Part shown: positions 1 to 5,270 of the stretch, piece after piece
Layout: every line of letters starts with the position of its first letter
Position numbering within the stretch: the first letter of the stretch is position 1
Notes under the pieces: model-generated
Database searches by the model: none
Told to the model about the DNA's origin: nothing
The model's input: only the letters and a program-made list of their open reading frames with translations
Position numbers and translations under genes: made by a program
NCBI GenBank assembly: GCA_001780385.1
Contig: MFGW01000157.1
Location: 25,319-30,618, forward strand
Source: Candidatus Fischerbacteria bacterium RBG_13_37_8
GTDB lineage: Bacteria; Acidobacteriota; HRBIN11; MFGW01
Reading direction: 5' to 3'
DNA length: 5,300 nt

Positions 1-210
1 ACCTACAAAATTCATATGGGGAGCGGAAATGTGCTTATGTCACCTAATGGCGTGTATCTCTGCATTGTTCCTTATCGAGGCAAAATTTCGGATAAAATCT
101 TTCTTCCCTTCGAGGGTGATACTTTGTTATCAATCATCATCAGCAAAGCATTAATGCTTGCTCAAGATGATGAGATTAAAGATCCGGCAATCCTTCGCCA
201 GATTAAATAA
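1..210 (+). CDS. DUF4132-type protein, C-terminal end (5' partial)
   Basis: The reading frame is open from the first base of the window and ends at a TAA, so this is the C-terminal 69 residues of a larger protein that starts outside the window. The visible part begins TYKIHMGSGNVLM and continues with YLCIVP, then LPFEGDTLLSIIISKALMLA, and ends DPAILRQIK. I recognise this as the tail found at the C-terminus of large DUF4132 (MolR/YehI-like) proteins, where the pattern is roughly IHLGSGNILM, YLCIVP, FLPFEGD, LSKAFLLA, D..I..QI. The function of that family is poorly defined, so no biochemical role is assigned. The ATG at 16 is internal to the domain and is unlikely to be a real start. The gene converges with the small monooxygenase gene, with only 6 bp between the two stop codons. 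A degenerate second copy of this tail lies at about 3009-3105. The family call rests on recalled motifs, not a search. Confidence 0.72.
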   Translation, partial: TYKIHMGSGNVLMSPNGVYLCIVPYRGKISDKIFLPFEGDTLLSIIISKALMLAQDDEIKDPAILRQIK

Positions 211-216
211 GCATTC

Positions 217-540
217 TCATCTATCCCAGGTTCTTTCTTCTCTGATCTCATAATGCTGCGAACGTTCATCAAATCTTGAGAGTAATGCCCTGGCTTTTGC
301 TGGTACTACCGACTTTTCATAATCGTCCCCTGCAAACTCTCGCACAGCATCTAATAAGTCAAATGACATAATTGTGACAAATTCAATCTCTTCTCCTACC
401 TCGCGGCGAAGCAATTGAATTCCCCTGAATCCACGAATTTGCCTGTCCTGAATACCGACGAAAATTTCTTCCTTCAGCAATGCTTCATAAGCATCCGCAT
501 TGCCACGAGTTGTCCATCCATGCCATATTCTACTTATCAT
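217..540 (-). CDS. antibiotic biosynthesis monooxygenase-like (ABM) protein, intact copy
   Basis: This is a complete 107-residue protein starting MISRIWHGWTT. It resembles the small stand-alone ABM family (dimeric alpha/beta barrel, ferredoxin-like fold). Recognisable parts are the N-terminal strand with WHGW (residues 6-9), the EALLKEEIFVGI helix (about 19-30), the GIQLLRR strand (about 40-46), EFVTIMSFD (about 53-61), the DAVREFAGDDYE helix (about 64-75), and the C-terminal RFDERSQHYEIRE. Such proteins act as cofactor-free monooxygenases, or as heme- or quinone-related enzymes. The substrate here cannot be read from sequence. The start is supported by AAAGGAGC at 546-553, about six bases from the ATG. 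The gene converges with the DUF4132 tail on its left, and a repeated leader lies upstream. A second copy at the right end of the window, about 82% identical at protein level by residue count, is split by an insertion sequence. That makes this the only functional copy seen here. Confidence 0.88.
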   Translation of the reverse strand: MISRIWHGWTTRGNADAYEALLKEEIFVGIQDRQIRGFRGIQLLRREVGEEIEFVTIMSFDLLDAVREFAGDDYEKSVVPAKARALLSRFDERSQHYEIREERTWDR

Positions 541-554
541 GATTTGCTCCTTTG

Positions 555-773
555 GGGTCGAACCTTAACATTAAACATGTCTGGAATATAGTCACCGGCA
601 ATGTTTCAGAGCGGTCTTGCAAAATTTCATCAAAATTTGCTAGCGTCACTTATTTCTATTTTTAACACACAATATAGGTAACTATATATTTTATTTTATC
701 AAATTTCGTTGAAATTTTGCAAAGGGCTTCCGGGATGCAGTGCCAGTATGGCTTTGCGAAGGGGCTAATGTTA
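555..773. repeat. leader repeat, copy 1 (upstream of intact ABM gene)
   Basis: This AT-rich stretch aligns along its whole length with 2653-2854, upstream of the transporter gene. Shared blocks in order are GGGTCG.ACCTTAACATTA, CAATGTTTCA, AAATTTCATCAAAATTTGCT, TTTCTATT.TTAACACA, TTATT.TATCAAA and GAAATTTTGCAAAGGGCTT, followed by a patchier GGATGCA and TAATGT. In both places the repeat directly precedes a minus-strand gene and has the same orientation towards it, so it behaves like a duplicated 5' regulatory region. No strong sigma-70 hexamer pair is seen in this copy. The far end (about 735-773) underlies the first codons of the plus-strand ORF that ends at 1151. Confidence 0.75.
619..720. 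repeat. 21-bp imperfect inverted repeat within leader copy 1
   Basis: The arms at 619-639 and 700-720 are reverse complements at 19 of 21 positions, separated by 60 bp of very AT-rich sequence. Each arm is itself close to a palindrome: the right arm contains CAAATTTC-GTT-GAAATTTTG. The same arrangement is present, less well matched, in leader copy 2 (about 2719-2737 and 2790-2809). Two palindromic sites a fixed distance apart could be a paired operator, or the arms of a mobile foldback sequence. The sequence does not decide between these. Confidence 0.6.
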
Positions 774-1151
774 TGGTACGCCCCCCTCTCTCTCAATAAT
801 CAAAAGATTACAATTGCGAGTTCGATCGATTATTATCAAGATTCGGAACCCTTCGATTATTCTACTACTACAGTTCCTAATGTAATAACAAAGATTACTT
901 CGGTTGATTATAGAAATAACATAGACCCGGCAATGAAAGCAATAAAGGATTATACCCGAATAATTGATAAAGTGAAGACATTAGAAATGGATATGGGCAA
1001 GGAGTATACAGCAAATGGATTAGATGCTATGAGAAAGTTTTACTATTTAAAAAAGCAGGAATTGATGGAAAGTGGATATAATTTAGAAAAGTTCTTTATT
1101 GAATATAATGATAATTGGTTTTCCATGAACAAGAAAAGTGAGGAGGACTAA
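735..1151 (+). CDS. unrecognised protein, probably a 5'-truncated gene
   Basis: I do not recognise this protein. The open frame begins at a TTG at 717, with in-frame ATGs at 735 and 768. I chose 735 because AAAGGG lies 8 bases upstream. The ATG at 768 has GAAGGGG only 3 bases away. The first dozen or so codons fall inside the leader repeat and so may not be native protein sequence. From about residue 25 onwards the translation looks like real coding DNA. It has a serine/threonine-rich stretch (SIDYYQDSEPFDYSTTTVP), then a charged, mostly helical C-terminal region containing DPAMKAIKDYTRIIDKVKTL and, further on, LDAMRKFYYLKKQEL, and it ends KSEED. There is no signal peptide or membrane segment. 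After its TAA stop the same frame continues as a tetratricopeptide-repeat remnant. The likeliest reading is a gene fragment joined to the leader at a rearrangement point, though expression is possible. Confidence 0.45.
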   Translation: MQCQYGFAKGLMLWYAPLSLNNQKITIASSIDYYQDSEPFDYSTTTVPNVITKITSVDYRNNIDPAMKAIKDYTRIIDKVKTLEMDMGKEYTANGLDAMRKFYYLKKQELMESGYNLEKFFIEYNDNWFSMNKKSEED

Positions 1152-1337
1152 ACAGGTTTTTTAATCTTTGCATGTGCTGAGTGTCCGGATTCGCTTGATT
1201 TGACCTATTCGCTGGCTTATGAGTATGAATTGGCAGGGAAGCTTGATAAGGCAAAAGAATTCTACATGAAATGCCTTCAACTTAATCCTGATTGTCATCA
1301 TGCCAAAATGAAATTAGGCTTATTAGAATTAAAATGA
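1152..1337 (+). pseudogene. tetratricopeptide-repeat (TPR) protein, C-terminal remnant
   Basis: Directly after the TAA at 1149-1151, and in the same frame, the sequence reads open to a TGA at 1335-1337. It encodes one well-formed 34-residue TPR unit: L.LTYSLAYEYELAG, then KLDKAKEFYMKCLQLNP, with the expected small and aromatic residues at TPR positions 7, 8, 11, 20, 24 and 32. The beginning of another helix follows (HAKMKLGLLELK). The first in-frame ATG is only at 1266, so no start can express the whole motif. The AGGAGG at 1141-1146 is followed by no suitable in-frame start. It is best read as the 3' end of a broken TPR gene. It may once have been continuous with the preceding ORF through what is now a TAA, or the two may simply share a frame by chance. 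Confidence 0.6.
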
Positions 1338-1415
1338 TATTGGAACAGCCTCAGATAACGGAGACAGGGGTACCTGCCCCACTTTCCTAAAAACAAAATT
1401 TGTCAGGCTTGCTCC

Positions 1416-1432
1416 CTCTACTTTTAGTAGAG
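1416..1432 (-). terminator. small hairpin over the transporter stop codon (weak terminator candidate)
   Basis: CTCTAC (1416-1421) and GTAGAG (1427-1432) form a 6-bp stem with a 5-base loop that overlaps the transporter's TAA at 1424-1426. No T-run follows directly on the minus strand. The nearest is TTTTGTTTTT, about 20 bases further on. It is therefore at most a weak or atypical terminator. Confidence 0.25.
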
Positions 1433-2644
1433 TAATATTAGCCATAGAATACCAAGAAAAATGCTGATGATAGTTATAGGGATACCTATTTTTAAATACT
1501 CAAAAAAAGTGAGATGAACACCTCTAAGGCGTGCAGATTCTGCAACAATTAAATTTGCTACTGAACCGATTAGAGTGAGATTGCCGGCAAAGGTTGTCGC
1601 CATTGCAAGGGTAAGCCAACCCTGAATTTGATTAGCGTATCCACGCATGAGTGGCTCAATTAAAAGTACAGCAGGAACATTCGACACGATATTGCTTAAA
1701 AGAGCAGAAATAATACTTATTTCAGCTACCTGCTTGCCTGCAAATGTGCCCATGTATTTTTGAACATGAATGAGCAGACCGCTTGTTTCAATAGATCTTG
1801 TAACAACAAAGAGCCCGGAAAAGAATACGAGCAAGGTCCAGTTGATTTCACTGAAAACACGTTCAGGTTTCAGCCGCCTCGTGAATAATAAGACTGAAGC
1901 TCCGGCAAAAGCTGCCAGCGGAATCGGAACTCCAACAAGAAGAGCACCAAGAATACCTGCCGTCACAGCAAGGCTTTTTATAAGTAATGGTCTATAAACA
2001 TGAGGTCTGGGCACTATGACTGATGGCAATAGAACTGTGCGAAAATTTTTCCTGAAAACTATTATTACTAAAAAATAAATAATGAAGAGATTGATTATTG
2101 CAAGAGGGGAGAGCATTAGACTAAAGGTACTGAAAGGGATGTGTGAATAGATACCAATTAGCATATTCTGCGGATTACCTATGATGGTAGCCACCGAACC
2201 GATATTTGCTGCTGTGGCAAGCGCGATAAGGTATGGTACTGGCTTCTGATCAACGTGATGTAGAATTTCAAGAACGAGGGGCGTAAATATAAGCACCACG
2301 GTATCATTAAGAAAAAATGAAGAAAGAATACCGGAAGAAAAAATAACCAGGAACAATAGTTGTCGTGGCGTTTTTGCCAGTGCCAGTACTTTTTTTGCCA
2401 CAAGCGCAAAAAAACCGCATATATGCAGATTCGCATTGACAATCATCATGGAGAAGAGCAGAAGAATGGTGTTCATGTCAATTGCTGCATAGGCTTGAGG
2501 CAGAGTAATAGCACCAGCCACAAGTAAAAGCAGGGCTCCGATCAGCGTGATAGTTGCCCTGTTCATCCGGAAATAGGGATACCTCCCCAATGCAATTCCG
2601 CCAAGAATCATTAGCAGTATAATGCTTATAAGTATTTCTCTCAT
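1424..2644 (-). CDS. ArsB/NhaD (SLC13-like) superfamily membrane transporter
   Basis: This is a complete 406-residue, highly hydrophobic protein with about ten to twelve membrane segments spread along its length. It carries the hallmarks of the ion transporter superfamily that includes ArsB, NhaD and the SLC13/citrate carriers, arranged as two related halves. The first half has FFLNDTVVLIFTPLV (about 110-124), then TAANIGSVATIIGNPQN (about 144-160). The second half has LLSNIVSNVPAVLLIEPL (about 315-332), then TFAGNLTLIGSVANLIVAES (about 351-370). The N-D/S-N hairpin followed by a G-N-P/G-S-x-x-N loop is the usual substrate- and cation-binding arrangement. The protein sits in the cytoplasmic membrane. 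Substrate (an anion such as arsenite, a dicarboxylate or sulfate, or sodium/proton exchange) cannot be decided. No neighbour such as arsR, arsA or arsC helps. The start at 2644 has no good Shine-Dalgarno sequence (CCTATATATT precedes it). The gene appears monocistronic, under the promoter at 2678-2707. Confidence 0.87.
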   Translation of the reverse strand: MREILISIILLMILGGIALGRYPYFRMNRATITLIGALLLLVAGAITLPQAYAAIDMNTILLLFSMMIVNANLHICGFFALVAKKVLALAKTPRQLLFLVIFSSGILSSFFLNDTVVLIFTPLVLEILHHVDQKPVPYLIALATAANIGSVATIIGNPQNMLIGIYSHIPFSTFSLMLSPLAIINLFIIYFLVIIVFRKNFRTVLLPSVIVPRPHVYRPLLIKSLAVTAGILGALLVGVPIPLAAFAGASVLLFTRRLKPERVFSEINWTLLVFFSGLFVVTRSIETSGLLIHVQKYMGTFAGKQVAEISIISALLSNIVSNVPAVLLIEPLMRGYANQIQGWLTLAMATTFAGNLTLIGSVANLIVAESARLRGVHLTFFEYLKIGIPITIISIFLGILWLILLY

Positions 2645-2652
2645 AATATATA

Positions 2653-2854
2653 GGGTCGGACCTTAACATTAGAACTCTGTATAATATTGTCTCAGACAAT
2701 GTTTCAACAGGGCCTTATCAAATTTCATCAAAATTTGCTGGAGGCATTTTTTTTCTATTATTAACACAAGACAGCATACGTTATTCTATCAAAATTTACT
2801 GAAATTTTGCAAAGGGCTTTCTGGATGCACTAACAGTATTGCTTAGCTTAATGT
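2653..2854. repeat. leader repeat, copy 2 (upstream of transporter gene)
   Basis: This is a diverged copy of 555-773 in the same orientation, and it likewise sits immediately upstream of a minus-strand start codon. The two copies keep the same order of blocks, including the AAATTTCATCAAAATTTGCT arm, the TTAACACA centre, the GAAATTTTGCAAAGGGCTT arm and the distal GGATGCA. Similarity fades around 2854, sixteen bases before the foldback element. The Shine-Dalgarno-bearing end differs: the ABM copy has AAAGGAGC, while this copy has TATATATT. Confidence 0.72.
2678..2707 (-). promoter_or_regulatory. candidate sigma-70 promoter of the transporter, with palindrome in the spacer
   Basis: On the minus strand TTGAAA (2702-2707) and TATACA (2678-2683) are separated by 18 bp, about 34 bases upstream of the transporter ATG. 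Within the spacer lies a 15-bp palindrome, ATTGTCT-G-AGACAAT (2686-2700), with perfect 7-bp arms. A dyad filling the spacer between the -35 and -10 hexamers is the arrangement used by MerR-type activators, and also by some repressors. The palindrome is absent from the corresponding place in leader copy 1, so it is particular to the transporter copy. No regulator gene is seen nearby. Confidence 0.5.
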
Positions 2855-2869
2855 CCAAAGTCGAGCTCA

Positions 2870-2990
2870 GCAGGCTGTCCGAAAACTACATTTTAGCTTC
2901 TCTTGTATACCGTATATTGATGCTGTTAAATTGATGATGCCAATATAAGGTATAACTGATTGCGGAAAATTGAGTTTTCGGACAGCCTGC
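2870..2990. mobile_element. MITE-like foldback element (121 bp)
   Basis: Perfect 18-bp terminal inverted repeats, GCAGGCTGTCCGAAAACT at 2870-2887 and its reverse complement at 2973-2990, bound a non-coding stretch. A second inverted pair lies deeper inside: TATACCGTATATTG (2906-2919) against CAATATAAGGTATA (2941-2954), with one mismatch. The whole element can therefore fold into one long hairpin. A flanking CAG is found on both sides (2868-2870 and 2990-2992), but because the ends are palindromic its status as a target duplication is uncertain. GGCTGTCCGAAAA-type ends resemble insertion-sequence termini, so this may be a non-autonomous derivative. Its ends do not match those of the IS at 3379-5213. 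Confidence 0.65.
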
Positions 2991-3008
2991 AGACCCTCAC
3001 CACTTATG

Positions 3009-3105
3009 CACTAGCCTACCAATTATCATCAGAAAAGCAATTATGCTTGTTCAAGATGACAAGATAATCGATCTGACAATGCTCCTCCTGATTTGCAAAG
3101 CGATT
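3009..3105 (+). pseudogene. DUF4132 C-terminal tail, degenerate remnant
   Basis: The frame reading PIIIRKAIMLVQDDKIIDL aligns with SIIISKALMLAQDDEIKDP of the DUF4132 tail at the left end of the window. The nucleotide match (ATTATCATCAGAAAAGCA against ATCATCATCAGCAAAGCA) is clear. The copy has no 5' part: similarity starts just to the right of the foldback element. It has also lost the TAA, so the frame runs on into the antisense of the adjacent ABM copy. It keeps the same convergent arrangement with that ABM gene as the intact pair at 1-540, which shows that the two genes were duplicated together. Confidence 0.68.
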
Positions 3106-3378
3106 TCAACTATGCCCGGTTCTTTCTTCCCTGACCTCATAATGCTGCGAACGTTCATCAAAACGGGAGAGTGTCGCCCTTGCTTTTTCTGGAACAACTG
3201 CTTTTTCATAATCAGTGCCAGCAAACTCGCGCACAGCATCTATGGAATCAAATTCCATAATAGTAACAAATTCAACTTCATTGCCTACGTCGCGACGAAG
3301 TAATTGGATGCCTTTGAATCCACGAATTTGCCTGTTCTGAATGCCTACGAAAATTTCTTCCTTCAGCAATGCTTCATA
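3106..3378 (-). pseudogene. second ABM monooxygenase gene, 3' part (split by IS)
   Basis: This part encodes the C-terminal 90 or so residues of a second ABM-like protein, from EALLKEEIFVGIQNRQIRGF to the end RSQHYEVREERTGHS. It lacks its own beginning because an insertion sequence starts at 3379. The missing 5' part is at 5214-5269. Joining 3106-3378 to 5219-5269 gives 324 bases, exactly the length of the intact copy at 217-540. By residue count the rebuilt protein differs from that copy at about 19 of 107 positions. Most differences are conservative, so the gene was probably functional until the insertion. An ATG at 3433-3435 inside the IS end opens a fused frame whose first 20 residues or so are IS-derived (MGEISFVINGLHF). 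No Shine-Dalgarno sequence precedes it and the native WHGW strand is missing, so a working product is unlikely. Confidence 0.85.
3374..3378. repeat. target-site duplication, left (TCATA)
   Basis: TCATA directly borders the left terminal repeat of the insertion sequence and is repeated at 5214-5218. The intact ABM gene has a single TCATA at the equivalent codons (TAT-GA of Tyr18-Glu19), as expected for a duplication made on insertion. Confidence 0.85.
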
Positions 3379-3393
3379 CTCAACTTTGACAGC
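3379..3393 (+). repeat. IS terminal inverted repeat, left
   Basis: CTCAACTTTGACAGC is the exact reverse complement of 5199-5213. It lies at the transposase 3' end of the element. Confidence 0.92.
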
Positions 3394-3474
3394 TAAAAAA
3401 TGCAAACCATTGATAACAAAGGATATTTCCCCCATGGAACATGACGTACCACTACATTTTATTTATCCGTATAA

Positions 3475-5055
3475 TCATTGTAATAATGAAATATGATTCG
3501 GAGGTCTTATCCCTAAAGCTTTGAACACATCATAAGCTCTTCCTACAAGCTCATTCCTGCATAAGTATACATTGCCATCTAATTCTATTTCTACAGCCTT
3601 GAGCTTTTTAAGGTCTCGCATCAGGTAGATATAGTCTTGTTTGATTCCTGCATCTTTCATGCTTTTATAAAACGTAAATTCAAGCAGTAGTGCAAGGAAG
3701 CATATGAAGATATGAGCCTTAATTCGTCTATCTTTCCAGTGATAAATAGGTCTTATCTCCAGTGTTGTTTTGAGTTCTTTGAATGCCTGTTCAATCCTCC
3801 ACAACTGTTTATATGCTAAGGCAGCATCTGAAGCAGGTAAGTTGCTATTGGTCTTGAGCACATATTTGCCGTCATATTTTTCTTCCGTACGCAGTTTATC
3901 ATAATCAACTTCAGCAGACGCTGTTTTCATCTTCAGGAATCGCTTATAGAGAGAATTGCCAATGAGCGATTTTACTCCTCTCTGATGCAACACTTCCTCA
4001 AGATTTTCTACTAACTGCTGACGAACTTGTTTTTCTCTGTTGGCTTCTTCCGGATTGAAGCATACAATATAGCGATCACCAAGGTAATGTACTTCTTTTA
4101 CTCGCAAATTATCAGCTACTCCTCTGTATGCCCCCGCTCTGCGTAACACCTGTTCGGTCAGCTTCATCTTTCGCATTCTTATTCCTACTATATACTCAAT
4201 TTTCTCTTTTTCTAATTCCTTCAGTATCTCTGTACTTACCATACCCCTGTCTGCTACAAAGATTACTCGCCTTAATGAAAATCGTTCTCTTACCTTTTTT
4301 ATTATAGAGGTAAAGGTTTTCTTATCTGATATGTTGCCTGGATATATTTCGTGAGCTACGGGAATGCCTTCACCGGTCATCAGTATTCCGACAACTACCT
4401 GTACCTTATCTGGTCTGTGATCTTTTGAATAACCATATTCAGCTATCCCTTCATAACTGTTACCCTCTAAATATACACTCGTCGTATCCCAAAATACTAT
4501 GTCTAATTTTAAACTCAACACGTCCACTGCCTTGCTAAAAAGCAATTGCTCTATTTCATCCTTGTGCTGTATTAAAAAATCTAATGCTCGATAAAAATGG
4601 TGCAGCTCCAATTCCTCAAAACCAGATCGATACACTTCAGAGATCCAATCACTCGTTCCTCTCTTTGATAACGGATCACTTATTCGATTCAAGATCATCG
4701 CATAAATTGCTTCTTCAATCGGTATCTCTGTCTCTGCTTTCTTAATAAACTGCTTCAGTATTTTATCAATGCCTAACTTTTCCCATAGATTCCTGAATAT
4801 TAAATCCACTCCCCATTCCTTTGCTTGACGCACCATAAGCCGCTCATCTTGAAGAGCTACCTTCTCCCTTCCGATAAACTTTTCTAAACTATCAACTAGT
4901 CTTTCTATTTTCTCATGCGTCGCATCTTCCATTCTTCCAATATTTGCTATTACCTTCTGGCGTATTTTTCCCTGCGTGCGAATGCTTTCGACTATTTGAA
5001 CATAAGCTCGCTGGGAGCCATCTTTGTTTTTAAATGTTTTGGTTCGTATAAACAT
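3475..5055 (-). CDS. IS1634-family DDE transposase
   Basis: This is a full-length 526-residue transposase that catalyses cut-and-paste movement of the surrounding element. The N-terminus (MFIRTKTFKNKDGSQRAYVQ, then IRQKVIANIGR around residues 31-41) is typical of the family. The RNase-H-like catalytic core is complete. The first aspartate is D190 in DIVFWDTTSVY. The second is D269 in VIFVADRGMVS. The glutamate is E422 in YKQLWRIEQAFKELK, the Y-R-E-K signature region. A hydrophobic helix (IFICFLALLLEF, about 449-460) follows. No frameshift or internal stop is present. The start at 5055 is supported by the promoter at 5065-5093. Its -10 ends only about 10 bases before the ATG, so the transcript would have almost no leader and no Shine-Dalgarno sequence. 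The gene ends about 80 bp before the left terminal repeat. Confidence 0.95.
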   Translation of the reverse strand: MFIRTKTFKNKDGSQRAYVQIVESIRTQGKIRQKVIANIGRMEDATHEKIERLVDSLEKFIGREKVALQDERLMVRQAKEWGVDLIFRNLWEKLGIDKILKQFIKKAETEIPIEEAIYAMILNRISDPLSKRGTSDWISEVYRSGFEELELHHFYRALDFLIQHKDEIEQLLFSKAVDVLSLKLDIVFWDTTSVYLEGNSYEGIAEYGYSKDHRPDKVQVVVGILMTGEGIPVAHEIYPGNISDKKTFTSIIKKVRERFSLRRVIFVADRGMVSTEILKELEKEKIEYIVGIRMRKMKLTEQVLRRAGAYRGVADNLRVKEVHYLGDRYIVCFNPEEANREKQVRQQLVENLEEVLHQRGVKSLIGNSLYKRFLKMKTASAEVDYDKLRTEEKYDGKYVLKTNSNLPASDAALAYKQLWRIEQAFKELKTTLEIRPIYHWKDRRIKAHIFICFLALLLEFTFYKSMKDAGIKQDYIYLMRDLKKLKAVEIELDGNVYLCRNELVGRAYDVFKALGIRPPNHISLLQ

Positions 5056-5064
5056 AGCATTATG

Positions 5065-5093
5065 ATATTACCATAATATATTATATATGTCAA
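5065..5093 (-). promoter_or_regulatory. transposase promoter
   Basis: On the minus strand TTGACA (5088-5093) and TAATAT (5065-5070) are spaced by 17 bp, which is close to consensus. Transcription should start around 5056-5059, within a few bases of the transposase ATG at 5055, giving a nearly leaderless message. A 13-bp palindrome (AGCATA-A-TATGCT, 5093-5105) abuts the -35 and could bind the transposase or a host regulator. Confidence 0.7.
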
Positions 5094-5198
5094 GCATAAT
5101 ATGCTATAGGCGTGGCACTACACTTTTGAAAATCTGAAAACAGAAATGTGGGTTTTATGCGGGTTTTACTAGCCTAAAAGCCCTAAAATTGCCCTTTT

Positions 5199-5213
5199 GC
5201 TGTCAAAGTTGAG
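5199..5213 (-). repeat. IS terminal inverted repeat, right
   Basis: GCTGTCAAAGTTGAG is the exact reverse complement of 3379-3393. It is followed directly by the TCATA duplication at 5214-5218. Confidence 0.92.
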
Positions 5214-5269
5214 TCATAGGCATCCGCATTTTCATGAGCAGTCCATCCATGCCATATTCTACTTATCAT
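5214..5269 (-). pseudogene. second ABM monooxygenase gene, 5' part (split by IS)
   Basis: This part encodes MISRIWHGWTAHENADAY, matching residues 1-18 of the intact ABM copy at 217-540 with three substitutions. It then runs into the insertion sequence through the TCATA duplication at 5214-5218. Read across the junction it hits IS-encoded sequence (STLTAKGQF) and soon stops. Any product would be a short peptide without a fold. The 3' part of the same gene is at 3106-3378. Confidence 0.85.
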
Positions 5270-5270
5270 A

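Larger units (their letters stand above)
3379..5213 (-). mobile_element. complete IS1634-family insertion sequence, 1835 bp
   Basis: The element is bounded by perfect 15-bp inverted repeats, CTCAACTTTGACAGC at 3379-3393 and GCTGTCAAAGTTGAG at 5199-5213. It is flanked by the 5-bp direct repeat TCATA and carries one intact transposase gene. Size, terminal structure and target duplication all fit the IS1634 group of IS4-like elements. It lies inside the second ABM gene, with transposase and host gene on the same strand. Uninterrupted coding, perfect ends and a perfect target duplication suggest a fairly recent insertion that may still be mobile. About 145 bp of non-coding DNA lies between the promoter-distal end and the transposase start. 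Confidence 0.93.

Noticed and set aside
16..210. Treating the ATG at 16 as the true start of a small 64-residue protein
   Set aside because: The frame is open upstream to the window edge, and the residues before the ATG (TYKIH) belong to the conserved tail motif.
619..720. A CRISPR-like or short-repeat array in the AAAATTT-rich leader
   Set aside because: There are only two inverted arms, with no regular direct repeats or spacers.
1770..1997. Plus-strand open frame of 75 codons
   Set aside because: It lies entirely antisense to the transporter's conserved coding sequence, and its translation has no recognisable features.
2179..2442. Minus-strand open frame of 87 codons
   Set aside because: It is an out-of-frame shadow of the transporter gene, which accounts for the same bases with conserved motifs.
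2478..2699. Minus-strand open frame of 73 codons overlapping the transporter start
   Set aside because: It runs out of frame through the transporter's first membrane segments and starts inside the promoter palindrome, so it is not a credible leader peptide.
2870..2990. Interpreting the foldback as a rho-independent terminator or riboswitch
   Set aside because: The perfect 18-bp terminal repeats with nested inner repeats fit a MITE better, and no T-run follows the hairpin.
3051..3239. Minus-strand open frame of 62 codons
   Set aside because: It is an alternative frame of the ABM 3' part, without support.
3043..3303. Plus-strand open frame of 86 codons
   Set aside because: Only its first 20 or so codons correspond to the DUF4132 remnant. 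The rest is antisense to the ABM copy, and it persists because the remnant lost its stop.
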